A DNA stretch of 64,000 nucleotides. It comes from Antedon mediterranea (Eukaryota > Echinodermata > Crinoidea > Comatulida > Antedonidae). Position 1 is the stretch's first letter; each line of letters starts with the position of its first letter. This document shows, piece after piece, positions 41,728-53,700 of the stretch. The stretch is from positions 8,749,001 to 8,813,000 of the forward strand of contig NC_092673.1 in NCBI RefSeq assembly GCF_964355755.1. The letters run 5' to 3'. The position numbers and the translations under genes are program-made. The notes under the pieces are model-generated. The model did no database searches. It saw only the letters and a list, made by a program, of their open reading frames with translations, and was not told the DNA's origin.

Positions 41728-44268
41728 TTAATACTAATACTTGGTGGTTATATGAAGGTTAAATTTCAACAATTTTATTTATTTTGAATAATACAATATG
41801 TAAATGGGAGCAAATATCTATGCAATTGTAGAAATGAACTTGAACTTCTATTAGTTTATTATGCATACAAAGCAAATGTCAAACAGCTTAATATATGGAA
41901 AACTCCTCAATTATTTCATTCAATACATGAAATCACTGTAATGTACAATAATGAAGTAAAAAAGAAATATTTTAAAAGAAATATTTTATAATTGTAATAT
42001 TGGGTTATTGTATGAATAAATTTAAAGTATATAACAATAAATATAGTAAATTTATATAAGTGTTTTTTATTATTATTTTACCATGAATGTTATATCAATA
42101 TTTTTAATATGAAAATACATTTATGTATGAAATTAAACATTTGAATTAATAATTCAATCAATGCAACTACACAAGTTTTTAAATTCTTATCTAAACATAT
42201 AATTATAATGCAAATCCAGCCACCCAGAGCAGATTTTTTCAGTAATTTCATTTTGATTTAAAATTATACTATAAAGAACATTTGACATTGAGTAATTAAT
42301 CAATTGTATGTAATGTGATATACCCACCAGTATCTTAGTACAGTAGTAATGTGTTGTGAAGCTGACTCAAAGAAACATGTACAGTATTCTACTACTTTTT
42401 AACAACTCTTTTATTCACAATTATACTATCTACAGTACATGACTCAATACTAATTGGTACAGGTGGTATAAAACCAGCTTATAGTACTGATAACAAATGT
42501 ATCATCTTCCTACTTTAAGTTTAAGTTTTACATAAATATACAAAGAATTAAACAATAGAACTTATTACAATACATCCTGCCTGCCAATTTATTTTCATAT
42601 AAGATTCTATGTATTAAGTAATAATTGTTTGTATGATGAAATGTTATATTTAAACTCGGCTTCACCTCGTTGAAATATACCTTTCATCATTCACCTCATG
42701 CCATTATTTGTACCATTACAATCATAAACATTTATTATTTGTTGGATATTTAATATATAATAAAAAATTATATATTTACAATGTATAATGGTACAAATAA
42801 TGGCATTCAGTGAATGATGAAAGGTTATATTTCACCTCATGCCATTATTTGTACATTTACACTCATAAACATTTATTATTTGTATAATAAACATTGATCC
42901 GGTCCAACTTTCTTAAATTAACATTCAAAGTAAACCGCAATAGCCAATCACAAATGAATCAGCAAAGAAATTGACAACAGATTGTATTGTATGGACCTAA
43001 TTTATAGGTCCATGTAAGACTAAAGTACAGTACAAAATTCTAATTATTTTTTAAAATGTGCTTGCAGTTGGTCAATTTCTTTTAGATGTTGAAAATTTGT
43101 ATATTATAATTAACTCGTGATTTGTCTGTTTTGGGTTGACCAACTAGCATAGTTGACCTCGTCTTTTTCCTTGTCCAATTTTTACTTGGCAGAAACAGTG
43201 GCGTAACGCACGGAGGCCCTGGTTTAAGGACCATAAGTGGCCTTCCAAATCTGGAGGCCTTGGGAGTTATTAGCCTTTTTAGACATTTTATTTTAATGCC
43301 TGTTGTTTTCTCTGGGCCCTGCTGGGGACCCTGGGGTTTGCCAGTGAGGGCTAATAACCGTTCAACTGAATAAATAAAATAAATATATTTACTACTCTAC
43401 TACAACATATAAAGAAAACATTAAATTTATAATTCTTGATTCTATTTATTATGAGAATAAAAACAATTTTAAAATGTCATTATAAAAATGCTTATTTTAC
43501 CGTGAATCATAATCTGATCAGCATAAAAGGAAACAATTCCCAAAACTTAAGTCATATTTTGAATATCTGAAAATAATAAAATATACACAAATTTAATTAG
43601 TATGGAAAGTCAATGCTGAGGCTGACTTCTGAAGCCACACCAATTTGGTCCTAATACATTTTAGCAGGACAGGGCTGTGAAAATATAATATCCAGTCAGT
43701 AGTAGTACATCTGACCTCAACAATGAAATTATGATCCTGTATGCATAAGCAAATATTTGTCTTATATAGGAGATGTATCGCTAAACCAATCTAAACATTA
43801 CATATTACCAAAATACAAACATTTTAATTAAAGCCACAAGACCTACATTTTTTTCCACCTACCTATAAATACTATATAGACCTATTGCAAATAATTGTTT
43901 TTGTCTTTAAATGGTTAAAAATGTAAAAAATATTCTAATAATTTAAGCGGCCGACTATAAATACCAGAATGCATCGCACGGATTGATTTTTCATATTGTG
44001 ATGTGATGCACCCACTTCGATCAAAGACAATTAATTCAGCAACGAGTCGGACTAGGCCTATATCTAGCGTATCATGTTCCTATGTTACTGCGGTTTACCA
44101 GCTAGGCCTACACTAAGCCTTAGCTGAGGTAGGCCTAAGACTGTCCACGAGAGGACATTCAATGCGAGCTACTTACTGTAGGTAGTGCATTGTTTCTCTC
44201 TTTTTATCAGTAATTAACCATAAAACATACTATTAAGATAAGGAATGACCTAGTTTAATGTTTTTTAA
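41728..44268. other. Convergent intergenic region between ASNS and OS9
   Basis: No gene seen. It contains foldback repeat copies (42640-42890) and a CAGTGGCGTAAC...GGCCCTGG repeat stretch at 43195-43345 that has a weak relative at 17910-18050. Confidence 0.5.
42640..42890. repeat. Copies of the 14.65 kb foldback family
   Basis: TTTCATCATTCACCTCATGC and CATTATTTGTACCATTACA occur at 42680-42722, inverted at 42785-42830 (TGGTACAAATAATGGCATTC, GTGAATGATGAAAGGTTATA) and again partly at 42833-42865. They share arms with 14648-14800. Confidence 0.75.
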
Positions 44269-44595
44269 GGGCCTGTTTCTGCTGCATATCCTCAAAATAC
44301 GCCTTTCGATCCTCCAAAATGAGGTCAAGTTATTCCTTTCTTGCCCCAATTATAATTTGTTATCTTTGGCGATGTTGTAGCCTCTGCTTTCACAGTGTCC
44401 GTTTGTTTTGTTACTGACTAGTTTCAAAGACAAGTTCGCACCCCCATACTCTCATTTAATATTTGCTAAATTAAATCTGGCTCTTCTGTTTGAACTATAC
44501 GGTATACAAAATACGGTATATTTTTTATGGGCGCCGTTTCCGCTGACAAAAATATACCGTATATATACAGTATTTAAAAAAATCCAGTAGAAATA
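44269..44595. repeat. Truncated copy of the Harbinger-like family
   Basis: It starts GGGCCTGTTTCTGCTGC, identical to the 62743 end, and includes GTATACAAAATACGGTATAT, CGCCGTTTCCGCTG and repeated ATACGGTAT blocks found in 63440-63560. The right terminus is missing. Confidence 0.72.
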
Positions 44596-44676
44596 GGGAT
44601 CATGTAATATATACATTATTTTTACAAAACGTCAAAAATTGTAGGTCTTGTGTCTTTAAATGTTGCCCACCTTATT

Positions 44677-44781
44677 TCAGTTATCTTCATCTTTAAATTC
44701 TGCTTTTTTTTTGTAATATAATTTATAATTTGATTCCAATGTTCTGTGCTTAGTTTGTTCTTTAGCCGCAGCATCTCCATT
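44677..44781 (-). CDS. OS9: OS9 last exon
   Basis: Acceptor ATTTCCACAG, stop TGA at 44679-44677. It encodes KEQTKHRTLESNYKLYYKKK and ends KDEDN. The LESNY block matches the vertebrate C-terminus. Confidence 0.88.
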   Translation of the reverse strand, partial: NGDAAAKEQTKHRTLESNYKLYYKKKAEFKDEDN

Positions 44782-47700
44782 CTGTGGAAATATAATTTTA
44801 AAGAAACATATTGATTTCCCCATGCAAACCTTCAAACAATATACAGTATAACTTAATTTGGATACTGGTGGTAAAAACCTTTACCCTTACTGTTTCATTA
44901 AGATCATCAGTTCTATATTCTACAAGGTGTACTATCATTGTTCCATCATACCATGCCAAGAGATTAAAGGTTCTGGATGTCAATAGACCAGGCAGCCAAT
45001 ATTTAGATATGGTCAAGATTCGATAATCAAAATTTACACCAAACGCGAGGGGTAAAAATGGATTTAATCATGTGAAAAGAACCGATAAAAGTTGTTGGAC
45101 ATTGTCCTCATGTGTATACAATGTTAAAACAGCAATGGACAGTATCCCAATGTGTAACAGTTACAATGCAAAAGAAATATAGCCGTGTGGTACTTCGAAC
45201 GATTAAATCTTTTATGGCCCAACAGGCATTTTTGGGCTACTGTCTGGGGCAACTTACAGGATAAAGTAGCTGTCATTGCTCTTTTAACATTGTCTAAATA
45301 TATGGGACAATGTCCAACAACTTTTATCCATGTGTCTTCACATGATTAAATCCATTTTGTATCCCTCCTATTTGGTGTTCCCAGGGTAAATTTACAGGAT
45401 ATGACCTGGCACCAATTATGATTATTAAATCTTGGCCATATATCTACAAAATCATCCCATCAAACCTTTTGTGGCTTTCCGAATGAATAAACTATCTGGG
45501 CGGCCGGTCTATACAAATTTGACTTGACTGCATTATGACCAATCATAATATGTTCACCTCATGGCAGTAACATTTTATTTAATATAATGATAAATAAAAT
45601 GAATAACATACAAGGAGTACTTACTAATATTCCAAATATCATATTTTTAAAGTAAGTGCTTTCTTCTTCTGACAAAACTGTCATGCCATCATCCTCATTT
45701 TCTTCCTCATTGTCTTCAATTCTCAGAATATCTTCTCGTGGGTCAAAATTTAAAATTTTGATCTCAACATTTCCTTTAATAAACATAGATTAATTTTACA
45801 GTATATTATCATCATTTATATTTAAATTTTCAGGACAAAGGAGAATTAAAGACAATGAATGCAAATTTTGCAACAAAATAACATTCTCCCTATAGGGTTG
45901 TTATTACTATCATGTGCCAAATTCCATTCAATTCAACATTTATGCATAGAGGGAATCACAGAAAAGGGGTTAGGTTTAAGAGAAAAGAAATATCAAGTAG
46001 GAAGAAATACTCTCTATGGGTTGAAAGGACAATAACTAGTACTACTGTAGCATTACCATCATTATTATTTCATCATGTTATTATTACTATCATTATCAAC
46101 ATCTTTACTATCATAATTATACTCCTATCTGCTACATAAAGTGGAAGGATAGACATGGTTAGGTTCAAAACAGATGAATTAAGGCGGAATTATACCGACT
46201 CCCAAATACTACAGAATTTCCCTTTTAAGCATGTAATTATTATTATCAGCTTAACTACTATTATTAGTATCATTATTATTAGCTAATAACAACTGTACCA
46301 TCTGTTGATATGCCTTCGTTTTCAAGTTGTTCTTGAACAGCATCTTCTATTTTACGATGATCGCTATCATAAACCTCAGTCTGAGATTCCACATTAGATT
46401 TCTTGCCAACATCAATCTTAGTAACTTTGACTTTTATTTTGTTATTTGGAATTTGAAGGACTGTTTCATCGACATCTAGAATACAAAAAAAATAATAAAA
46501 CATAATTGAAGTAAAGAGGTTGAAACCATGTAGTGGATTTCAGAAAGATCTGGGATTTATGGTAGAAAATCTTTGCTATAGTTTTCCACAGTGAGGGATG
46601 ATGAATAAAGTTTTACTTTGATTAATTAATTTTGCTAGAATGTTCTATCTAGTAAATTTTGAGGCTGTTATAATTTATTTAAATGAGGTGATAGTTTTAT
46701 TGGATCATTTTATCGAGGACATGTGTGACACTGGGCCATAGTTGCCATTTCTGACATTATTATGTTTTTTGGCATTGTTTGGAGGCCGACGGCATCTGGC
46801 AGAATGCCGCATTATTAAGGTATTTTTTCAGTTACATAATTGCAGTACTGGTATCAGTCATTTTCACTTGGAACCATATAGTCCACTACAAAGTAAAACA
46901 ATTTCTATTCACTCTATTATCTAGCAACCCATTGCTATTGAGTTTGAGTTAATAAATATATGCATGGAGAAATATATGTGGCTACCGAACCCACAAAAAA
47001 AATGAAAAAAGGTTCACTTTTTTTGTACATTACTAAGAAATATATAATATAATATTTTTTATTCGTAAATGTTTCATTCGTGTGTTTTTTTACTCTCAAC
47101 GGCGAATATAAATTTCCCACAATGTAAACGTAGAGACACGATCCAACACAATGAACTATGCCAACTAATAAAAATAATATAGCGAACGTCCAGTCGATCC
47201 AAAAACATGCATCGTAAACAATTCATTCTAAATATAGTATCAGAACGTTCAATTGGTCGCTCAAAAAGACTGCCGACAGAAGACCGTAATTAATACAGAC
47301 CTAGTTTTTTGGTCACATGTCATGAAACGCGATACTCTGTTTTACCACCGCAAACCTCTCGCGTGGCTACAAAAAAACAGAGTACTTGTACCTGAATTTT
47401 GCGTCTCATGAAACGTAATACAGCTCTAAACTGTTCCCACTATTCGCACGTTTTCCCCCTCCAAATTCTGGTCGGGCCTTTTATCGTAATAATAATTTAC
47501 AAAGGCCTATGTTAAATCTTAACATGGAATATATATTTATTTTGCATATATTTTGTTGGTGTGCTAGCCAAGGTGTTGTTTTTATAATTCGCTAAACCAA
47601 GGTAGAATTGAATGGCCGGATTGAATCATGTAGGCCGCCGAAACTCTCTCTGCGTGAGTTGAGGGCCTCGGGCCCGATTTCGTCTCGTCGGCGGATGTCC

Positions 47701-50700
47701 TGCCAAATTAGGACAACCAATGTGTAGGGCGGCTACAAAAATTAACGTCTTCTAGGATTTTAATTAGCCAACAATACATGCTTGTTTCCATTGTTCATGC
47801 TCCTAAAGGCGATGACATTGGTGTATCGACGCGTAGATATTATCATAAACAATACATCGTAGGCAACGAACAATACTTTGTAAATTGCAGGATAAGTTTA
47901 GAGAACAATGACCTACGATCTATTTACGCGTAGGCTACGAAAGGTAAGTAAAGTATATACAAACCAGTAATTTCTTTCTGTACCGTAAAAAAAATAGATC
48001 TTGCTTGAATATAAGTGGCGCATCAGGACCAGTGCCCCTAAAATGTGCATAACCCAATGCCCAATAACCCAACCTATAATTACTTAAAAAGCCCCCCCCC
48101 CCCCCCCATTTTTATACATGAAAATGTGCTACTAAAACAATTGGTGGTGCTACCAAAAATTATTATGAGCCATCATACAAATTTGATAGTGCTACCAAGT
48201 AAAAAAGTTAATTTGCAGCCCTGTTCTGTAAAGCCCAACATTTCTGTGGCCCTAAATATTCGCGATTTTACATTTACAATTTGGCGAACCAAATTGGCAA
48301 ATGTATTGTGTAATTGTCAAACAATTGAATTAGCGTCAGTAAAATGACTGAATATGCAATTGTAAATTAGGGATGTAAATAAATGTTTTGACTACACAGT
48401 GGTTGAGGCTCTCCCCTAAAATTAATGTACTCTACCAAGTTTTTGTTTGTTTCTACAATTCAACAACGAACGACGATAGCCGGATCATGGACGGAGGAAT
48501 CTCAACACAAACACGATGTGTGTGGGGCGATGTAATTTTTGCGAACATGGGATAATTACTTTACGGACACAATACAGCATATTAAATGATTTAATGGAGA
48601 AAGGATTCATCAACCAAGTAAATTATACATTTAATAAAAAATTACCTTACGTTGTAAGCTTTTTTATTCCAATTCCTCTCGACCGCTGAGGAATTTCATC
48701 TCATTCTGGAGATTTTATACTTATTTTACTCTTTGCATTTTAATAATTTTGGTCAATATTTTATATAGGCTATGTCATTATCTTACCTTCTTTCTTTGTA
48801 ATACTTTCTGTGTACTGCATCTGACCAAGTGCAGGAAAGCAAAGTATAGATCGAGCCTTTAGGCTTGGAGGAGGGCGGAGATATGGATGGTGACAAATTC
48901 TTGTTGTTTGCACAGTTACAATATAAACACAAGACTCTGGTTCATTTACTCGTATAACTGCATCGCCCTCGCCCTCTGAACAAACAAACTGAAAATGAAT
49001 GAGGATTTATACATAATACATTACACTTTTGTGTAGTAATGTCAGTGTTCCATGAGGCTGGCTGAGCTCTGTCTGCATATTGTCTTTTTTAATTACAGTA
49101 AGTATGATTTAATAGTAGTTGAAAAAATGGGCATAATGTGATTTATAATTTAATAACACTATGTTAGATTTTGTGTATTTTTGCGATTAACCAACACATT
49201 TTTATTTTGTTACACGTTTCCATGGTAAAAAAAACATATTTTCCATTAATTATTAAAAATTGTGTATTTATAGTATACAATTAACTAGTGAAAAAATGGG
49301 CATAATGTGATTCATAATTAAAGAACTATCTTTGATTTGTATGTATTTTTGCGATTAAAGGACATCTTTTTAACAATTAATCATAAATATATCTGAAGAA
49401 AGAACAATGATTAATTTTAAAATGTCAAGCGGCGTTTTTTGTAAGAAATATTTCTTGTTTTATATACTGTATCTTACTTTAGAGATTTTGTGTACCGATT
49501 ATTTTTTTCATAATGTAACTTATTTCATAATGATCACTAGTGATCACTAATCCGTGACATCATTTATACGCCAGTTTGTGAAATCACATTATCAATCATA
49601 TCGCCATAACTCATCATCACATGTCTATCAAATTCACTATACATAAATTTAGGTCAAGCGAAAAAAAAATATTAGCAATTAAAAAAGTATCACATGTTAA
49701 AAATTTAAAATACTCAAAATGAAGTTTTGATCAATTTAAAGCATGAATTAGGGAATTTGCGCAGATTTTCTCTCACATTTTAATATGTGCTTACTCAACC
49801 AATTATCTTTCTCATGAATTGCAACGATTTTCATTTTGATGAATTGAGTACGTAGGTCGTATAAATTCAACTACGCCATTTGACCCTGTAATTGTTGTTT
49901 AAATAATAAAACACTCTTGAATACTTAAACGATTTTCAATTATCATTATGAAGTACATATAATGGCTTGAAAATTTACATTTATTTTCATACCACTGGGT
50001 TTAGACAATATTACTAAAGTGGGAGAAAAACAAAAATATTAATTTACTGTAAAAGAACACTTTAAATACTTACCCTGACTTCAGCCATTCTGGCCTTTCC
50101 ATTTAGATCACATTCTGTACCATTGACATAAGTATGGCTATGATAACGATTTAATTTGTGGCGTTTTGCATCCTTATGTGTACTATTACTCCAATCCATC
50201 TGTGATTCATAATGTCCTAAGTATATTATTTCTCCTTGTATCAAATCGTTTTCCATGTGATACTGTTTGACATCTTTGCCATAGCAAAATTCATATGACC
50301 ACCATCCTTGTGTCTAAAAATAAGACCAGTTATGACCCAAAATATTATTATTATTATCGTTATGTATATATGTATGATACAGATGGACACAATTGAAATG
50401 AAATGGAATCCATGAACACACACATAAGGCAGAGGAAGAAATATAACCAGATGCATATTCCCTGTATATTTCCAGCATACCAGTTCTGTGAGAAAAGGGC
50501 TAAAGAGTTTAAAAAATGTAAAATACCATTTTTATGCAAGGTGCATCTTCCATTGGTTTCAGTAACTCAGATATACCTATTTCAGATGCAACTCGTTCTT
50601 CTTCTTGGCTCTTTTCAAAATCTGATAAATCCGGCAGTTGGCATTCATAGCTTTGTCCAAACTTTGAATTCACATATAAAACTTCTTTTTCCAATGGCTA

Positions 50701-53700
50701 GTAAAAACAAAATATATTTTAAAATATTTAGATGTTTTATATCATGATTTATCTATTAATTTAGTTTAATAGGAGTATTAGCAAACTCAAAGTACAAGTT
50801 GATTCCTAAACGAGAGTGGTGACCCAGTCCCATTAGACCGCCTTGAATCCTGCACACATAAATCCAAATAAATTATATTTTAAGAAGTCTTACTGTATAG
50901 AGGCAACCAAAATGTATGTAAATTGTAAGGCAACTAAAAATTAAAAGGGTCGGTCTTGATGAGCAACCAGGTAAATCAAATTACAAAAAATGTTGTGGAT
51001 TACAACAATATAATACAGTCCAGATCTCGATCAGAAAAAAATTGAGAAATTGAATCTAAAACGATTGAGTCCAATGAATAAGACAATCTGGCCCATTGGC
51101 CTACTGATGTACAGAACAAAAATATAATCTTAAAGTAAACTACTGTATACAGTAGTACGCAAGTATAGTATAGAAATAGTAGTATTCAAATCCCCTTTCC
51201 CGGGGATTGTATAGTCATAGTGACACATCCATACAATTGACAAGTACATTTGGCGAAAGCACTCTATTTAATTAATTTACATACAAATTTAAGCAGTACA
51301 GCAACCGAATTGATTGAGTACCTTTAGCTAGCCTAGGCCTACTAGTCTGACTCCGATCATCCATGGGCCCGATCATTTGACAATATAGCCTATACGGATT
51401 CCAGTCAAAGTCCGTCCTTACAGAGTCTCCCCATCGCAAAGTCACCCCAAAACAAAGTCGCCCCGGCAAAGTCACCCCATCGCAAAGTCGCCCCTTATGT
51501 TAAAATAGTTTTAAATTAAAATATAGTTATTTATTTATTTTTTATTGGTAATGGAAAATATTTTACAAAGAAGTAGTAATAGTAGTTTTGCAAGGTTCTA
51601 AAAGATTACCAGTGATTTAATGTTTTGAAAATGTTAATTAATTTAAGAGCCTGCCTAATACGTATTTTTAAACCACAATTTGCACAAACAGCTCTATAGT
51701 AGTTTTAGGATAAATTTGAGTGTACAAATCTTAGTTCATACTTAATTTTGCATGCAAAGTGTTATCACAAAGAGTTTCAAAAGAGAAAATCATATCAGTT
51801 TGTAACATTATTTTAGTATATTATCTCCATTAAGAATGCGTTTTGTGATGCAGATTGCATATTATATAAATTTATCTCCATGTCTGTCTTCTACAGGTAG
51901 CCCTACAGCTCTTTCCCTAACTACAGTATGCAGCCATATGTCTACACTAGGACTTTCTATAAACACTAGCATCCAACAGAAAAAGAAATAATGACAAATC
52001 TTTGCAATTTGTTTGTTTCATCACACAATTTATTAATCATAATCTCAAATTTATTTACTCTGTTGTTCCTTTGTACATTTTTGATTTAATTAAGTTTAAC
52101 CGTGACCAGCTTTCATTTAATTACAGGTGTCGACTTCGCTCCTCTAATGGTCCCACCCGACTTTTCGTTCCACGATCTAATCAGAAAAAGCTGGTGACAA
52201 TGCGTTTTCTGTCGCTGCTCCGCAGATCTGGAACGCGCTACCTGTCGATTTGAGAGGAGCGAATTCGGCACCTCTATTTAAACGTCAACTTTTCTTTTTA
52301 ATTAATTACTAAGTATTGTTAGGCGCTCTGTTCTTTGTAGGGCGCCATATAAAAACCTGTATAGAATAGAATAGAATAATCGGTACTGAAAGTTGAAACT
52401 ATCATTCCAAAAATGTATGTTATAATCAGCTGAATATATGGTAGTAGTAGTAATGCACTACGGCATTTCCTAGATTTATTTATACAGTATATTACTCTAT
52501 AATTAGGCATAGCCTAGGCCTACACGAAAATAAATAAATAAATAAATGTTTTAGCTGATCAAATCTACTATGACGATAGCTAGCTAGTTAGTAGTACTAG
52601 TAGCCTAAACCACAGTACAGTAGGCCTATCAGTAATAATATTCTACACCAAATAAAATTGGGAAAAAAACTTTAAAACAATAGTGCACATTGTAATAAAA
52701 TAAAGTATGCATTACTAGCATTGCATGCAAAATAGGCTAGAAAGATGTTTCATGCATATGGTAATAAAGCTAGGCTAGTATTTATTAAAAACCTACACAC
52801 TATTCACTTGAGCGGACTTTATACAGTATACGGTCATCGTGGTGAAACATCCTTTGTTTACACACGTCGTACGCTAGAAGCATTTATATTCAGGCAGAGA
52901 AAACATTGAAAATGAACAGTTCTAACTTTACTAGCCTACACAGTGTATTACTAAAACAATTTCAGCATATAAAACCGATCTGATTTATAAAATGATTTTA
53001 TTTTATTTTATTTTATTTCATACTCATCCAACTGTTCCAACAGCGAGTAACCCGCCAATTACAGGATGGATAAACTATTTAATAATTTCACAAGACAAAC
53101 ATATACACAAGATGCTCTACATAAAGAAAGACTTATTATTAAGTCTTTGGGAGTGGAGTTGTAAATTGTCATGAGAAAAAAAACCCTGACATATGACAGG
53201 ACTTGAACCCAGGACCCTTAGATTGGTAGCCAAGCATCATAACCACCAAGCCACAGCTCCACTCAATTTTCACATATTACGTGAATAAAGTTAACAGCAA
53301 CAAAGTCTTTTTTAATTCAACTTTACTCTATTGTCTAAATTTGTATTATTATGATTAAATTCGGCTTTCAAAAATCAACATTTTCAGATTCAGATAAAAT
53401 TTATTCAGATAATAATGAATGATCATATACAAAATAGAAAAAAAAATATTAAAGTGAACATAGATAAAGCAGTAATTGGTAGTGATTAATATCTTGGATC
53501 CCTTCTAGAAGTTTAAAACTTGTTTTGCAGGGACCCACAAACAAAACACATTACAAAAAAAATAAAAATAAACCTAGAGTATATAATTATATAATTCAAA
53601 ATAAAAATTAATAACATAACTAACATCTTCTTTATCAAAATTAATTAAAATTATATTTCTATATTTTCATGATATAAATGAGTACCGACTTCGGTAAATG

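Noticed and set aside
45559-45786. A small protein with a C-terminal membrane segment
   Set aside because: The hydrophobic tail comes from reading past a consensus GTAAGT donor; the exon belongs to OS9 and continues at 44781.
46279-46503. A separate small open frame ending TVVIS
   Set aside because: It is OS9 exon 5 read past its donor (G|GTACAG).
47930-47955. Plus-strand splice donor of a possible divergent gene
   Set aside because: GTAAGTAAAG alone, with no open frame or acceptor that could be tied to it.
50770-50860. Possible OS9 upstream exon reading LGINLYFEFANTPI on the minus strand
   Set aside because: No usable donor, and a better first exon with signal peptide and matching phase lies at 55510-55638.
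51421-51500. CRISPR-like array
   Set aside because: Units are about 16 bp with almost no spacers, and the genome is animal.
53140-53270. tRNA gene
   Set aside because: A and B boxes are present, but the sequence runs into a SINE tail shared with another copy and no full cloverleaf was found.
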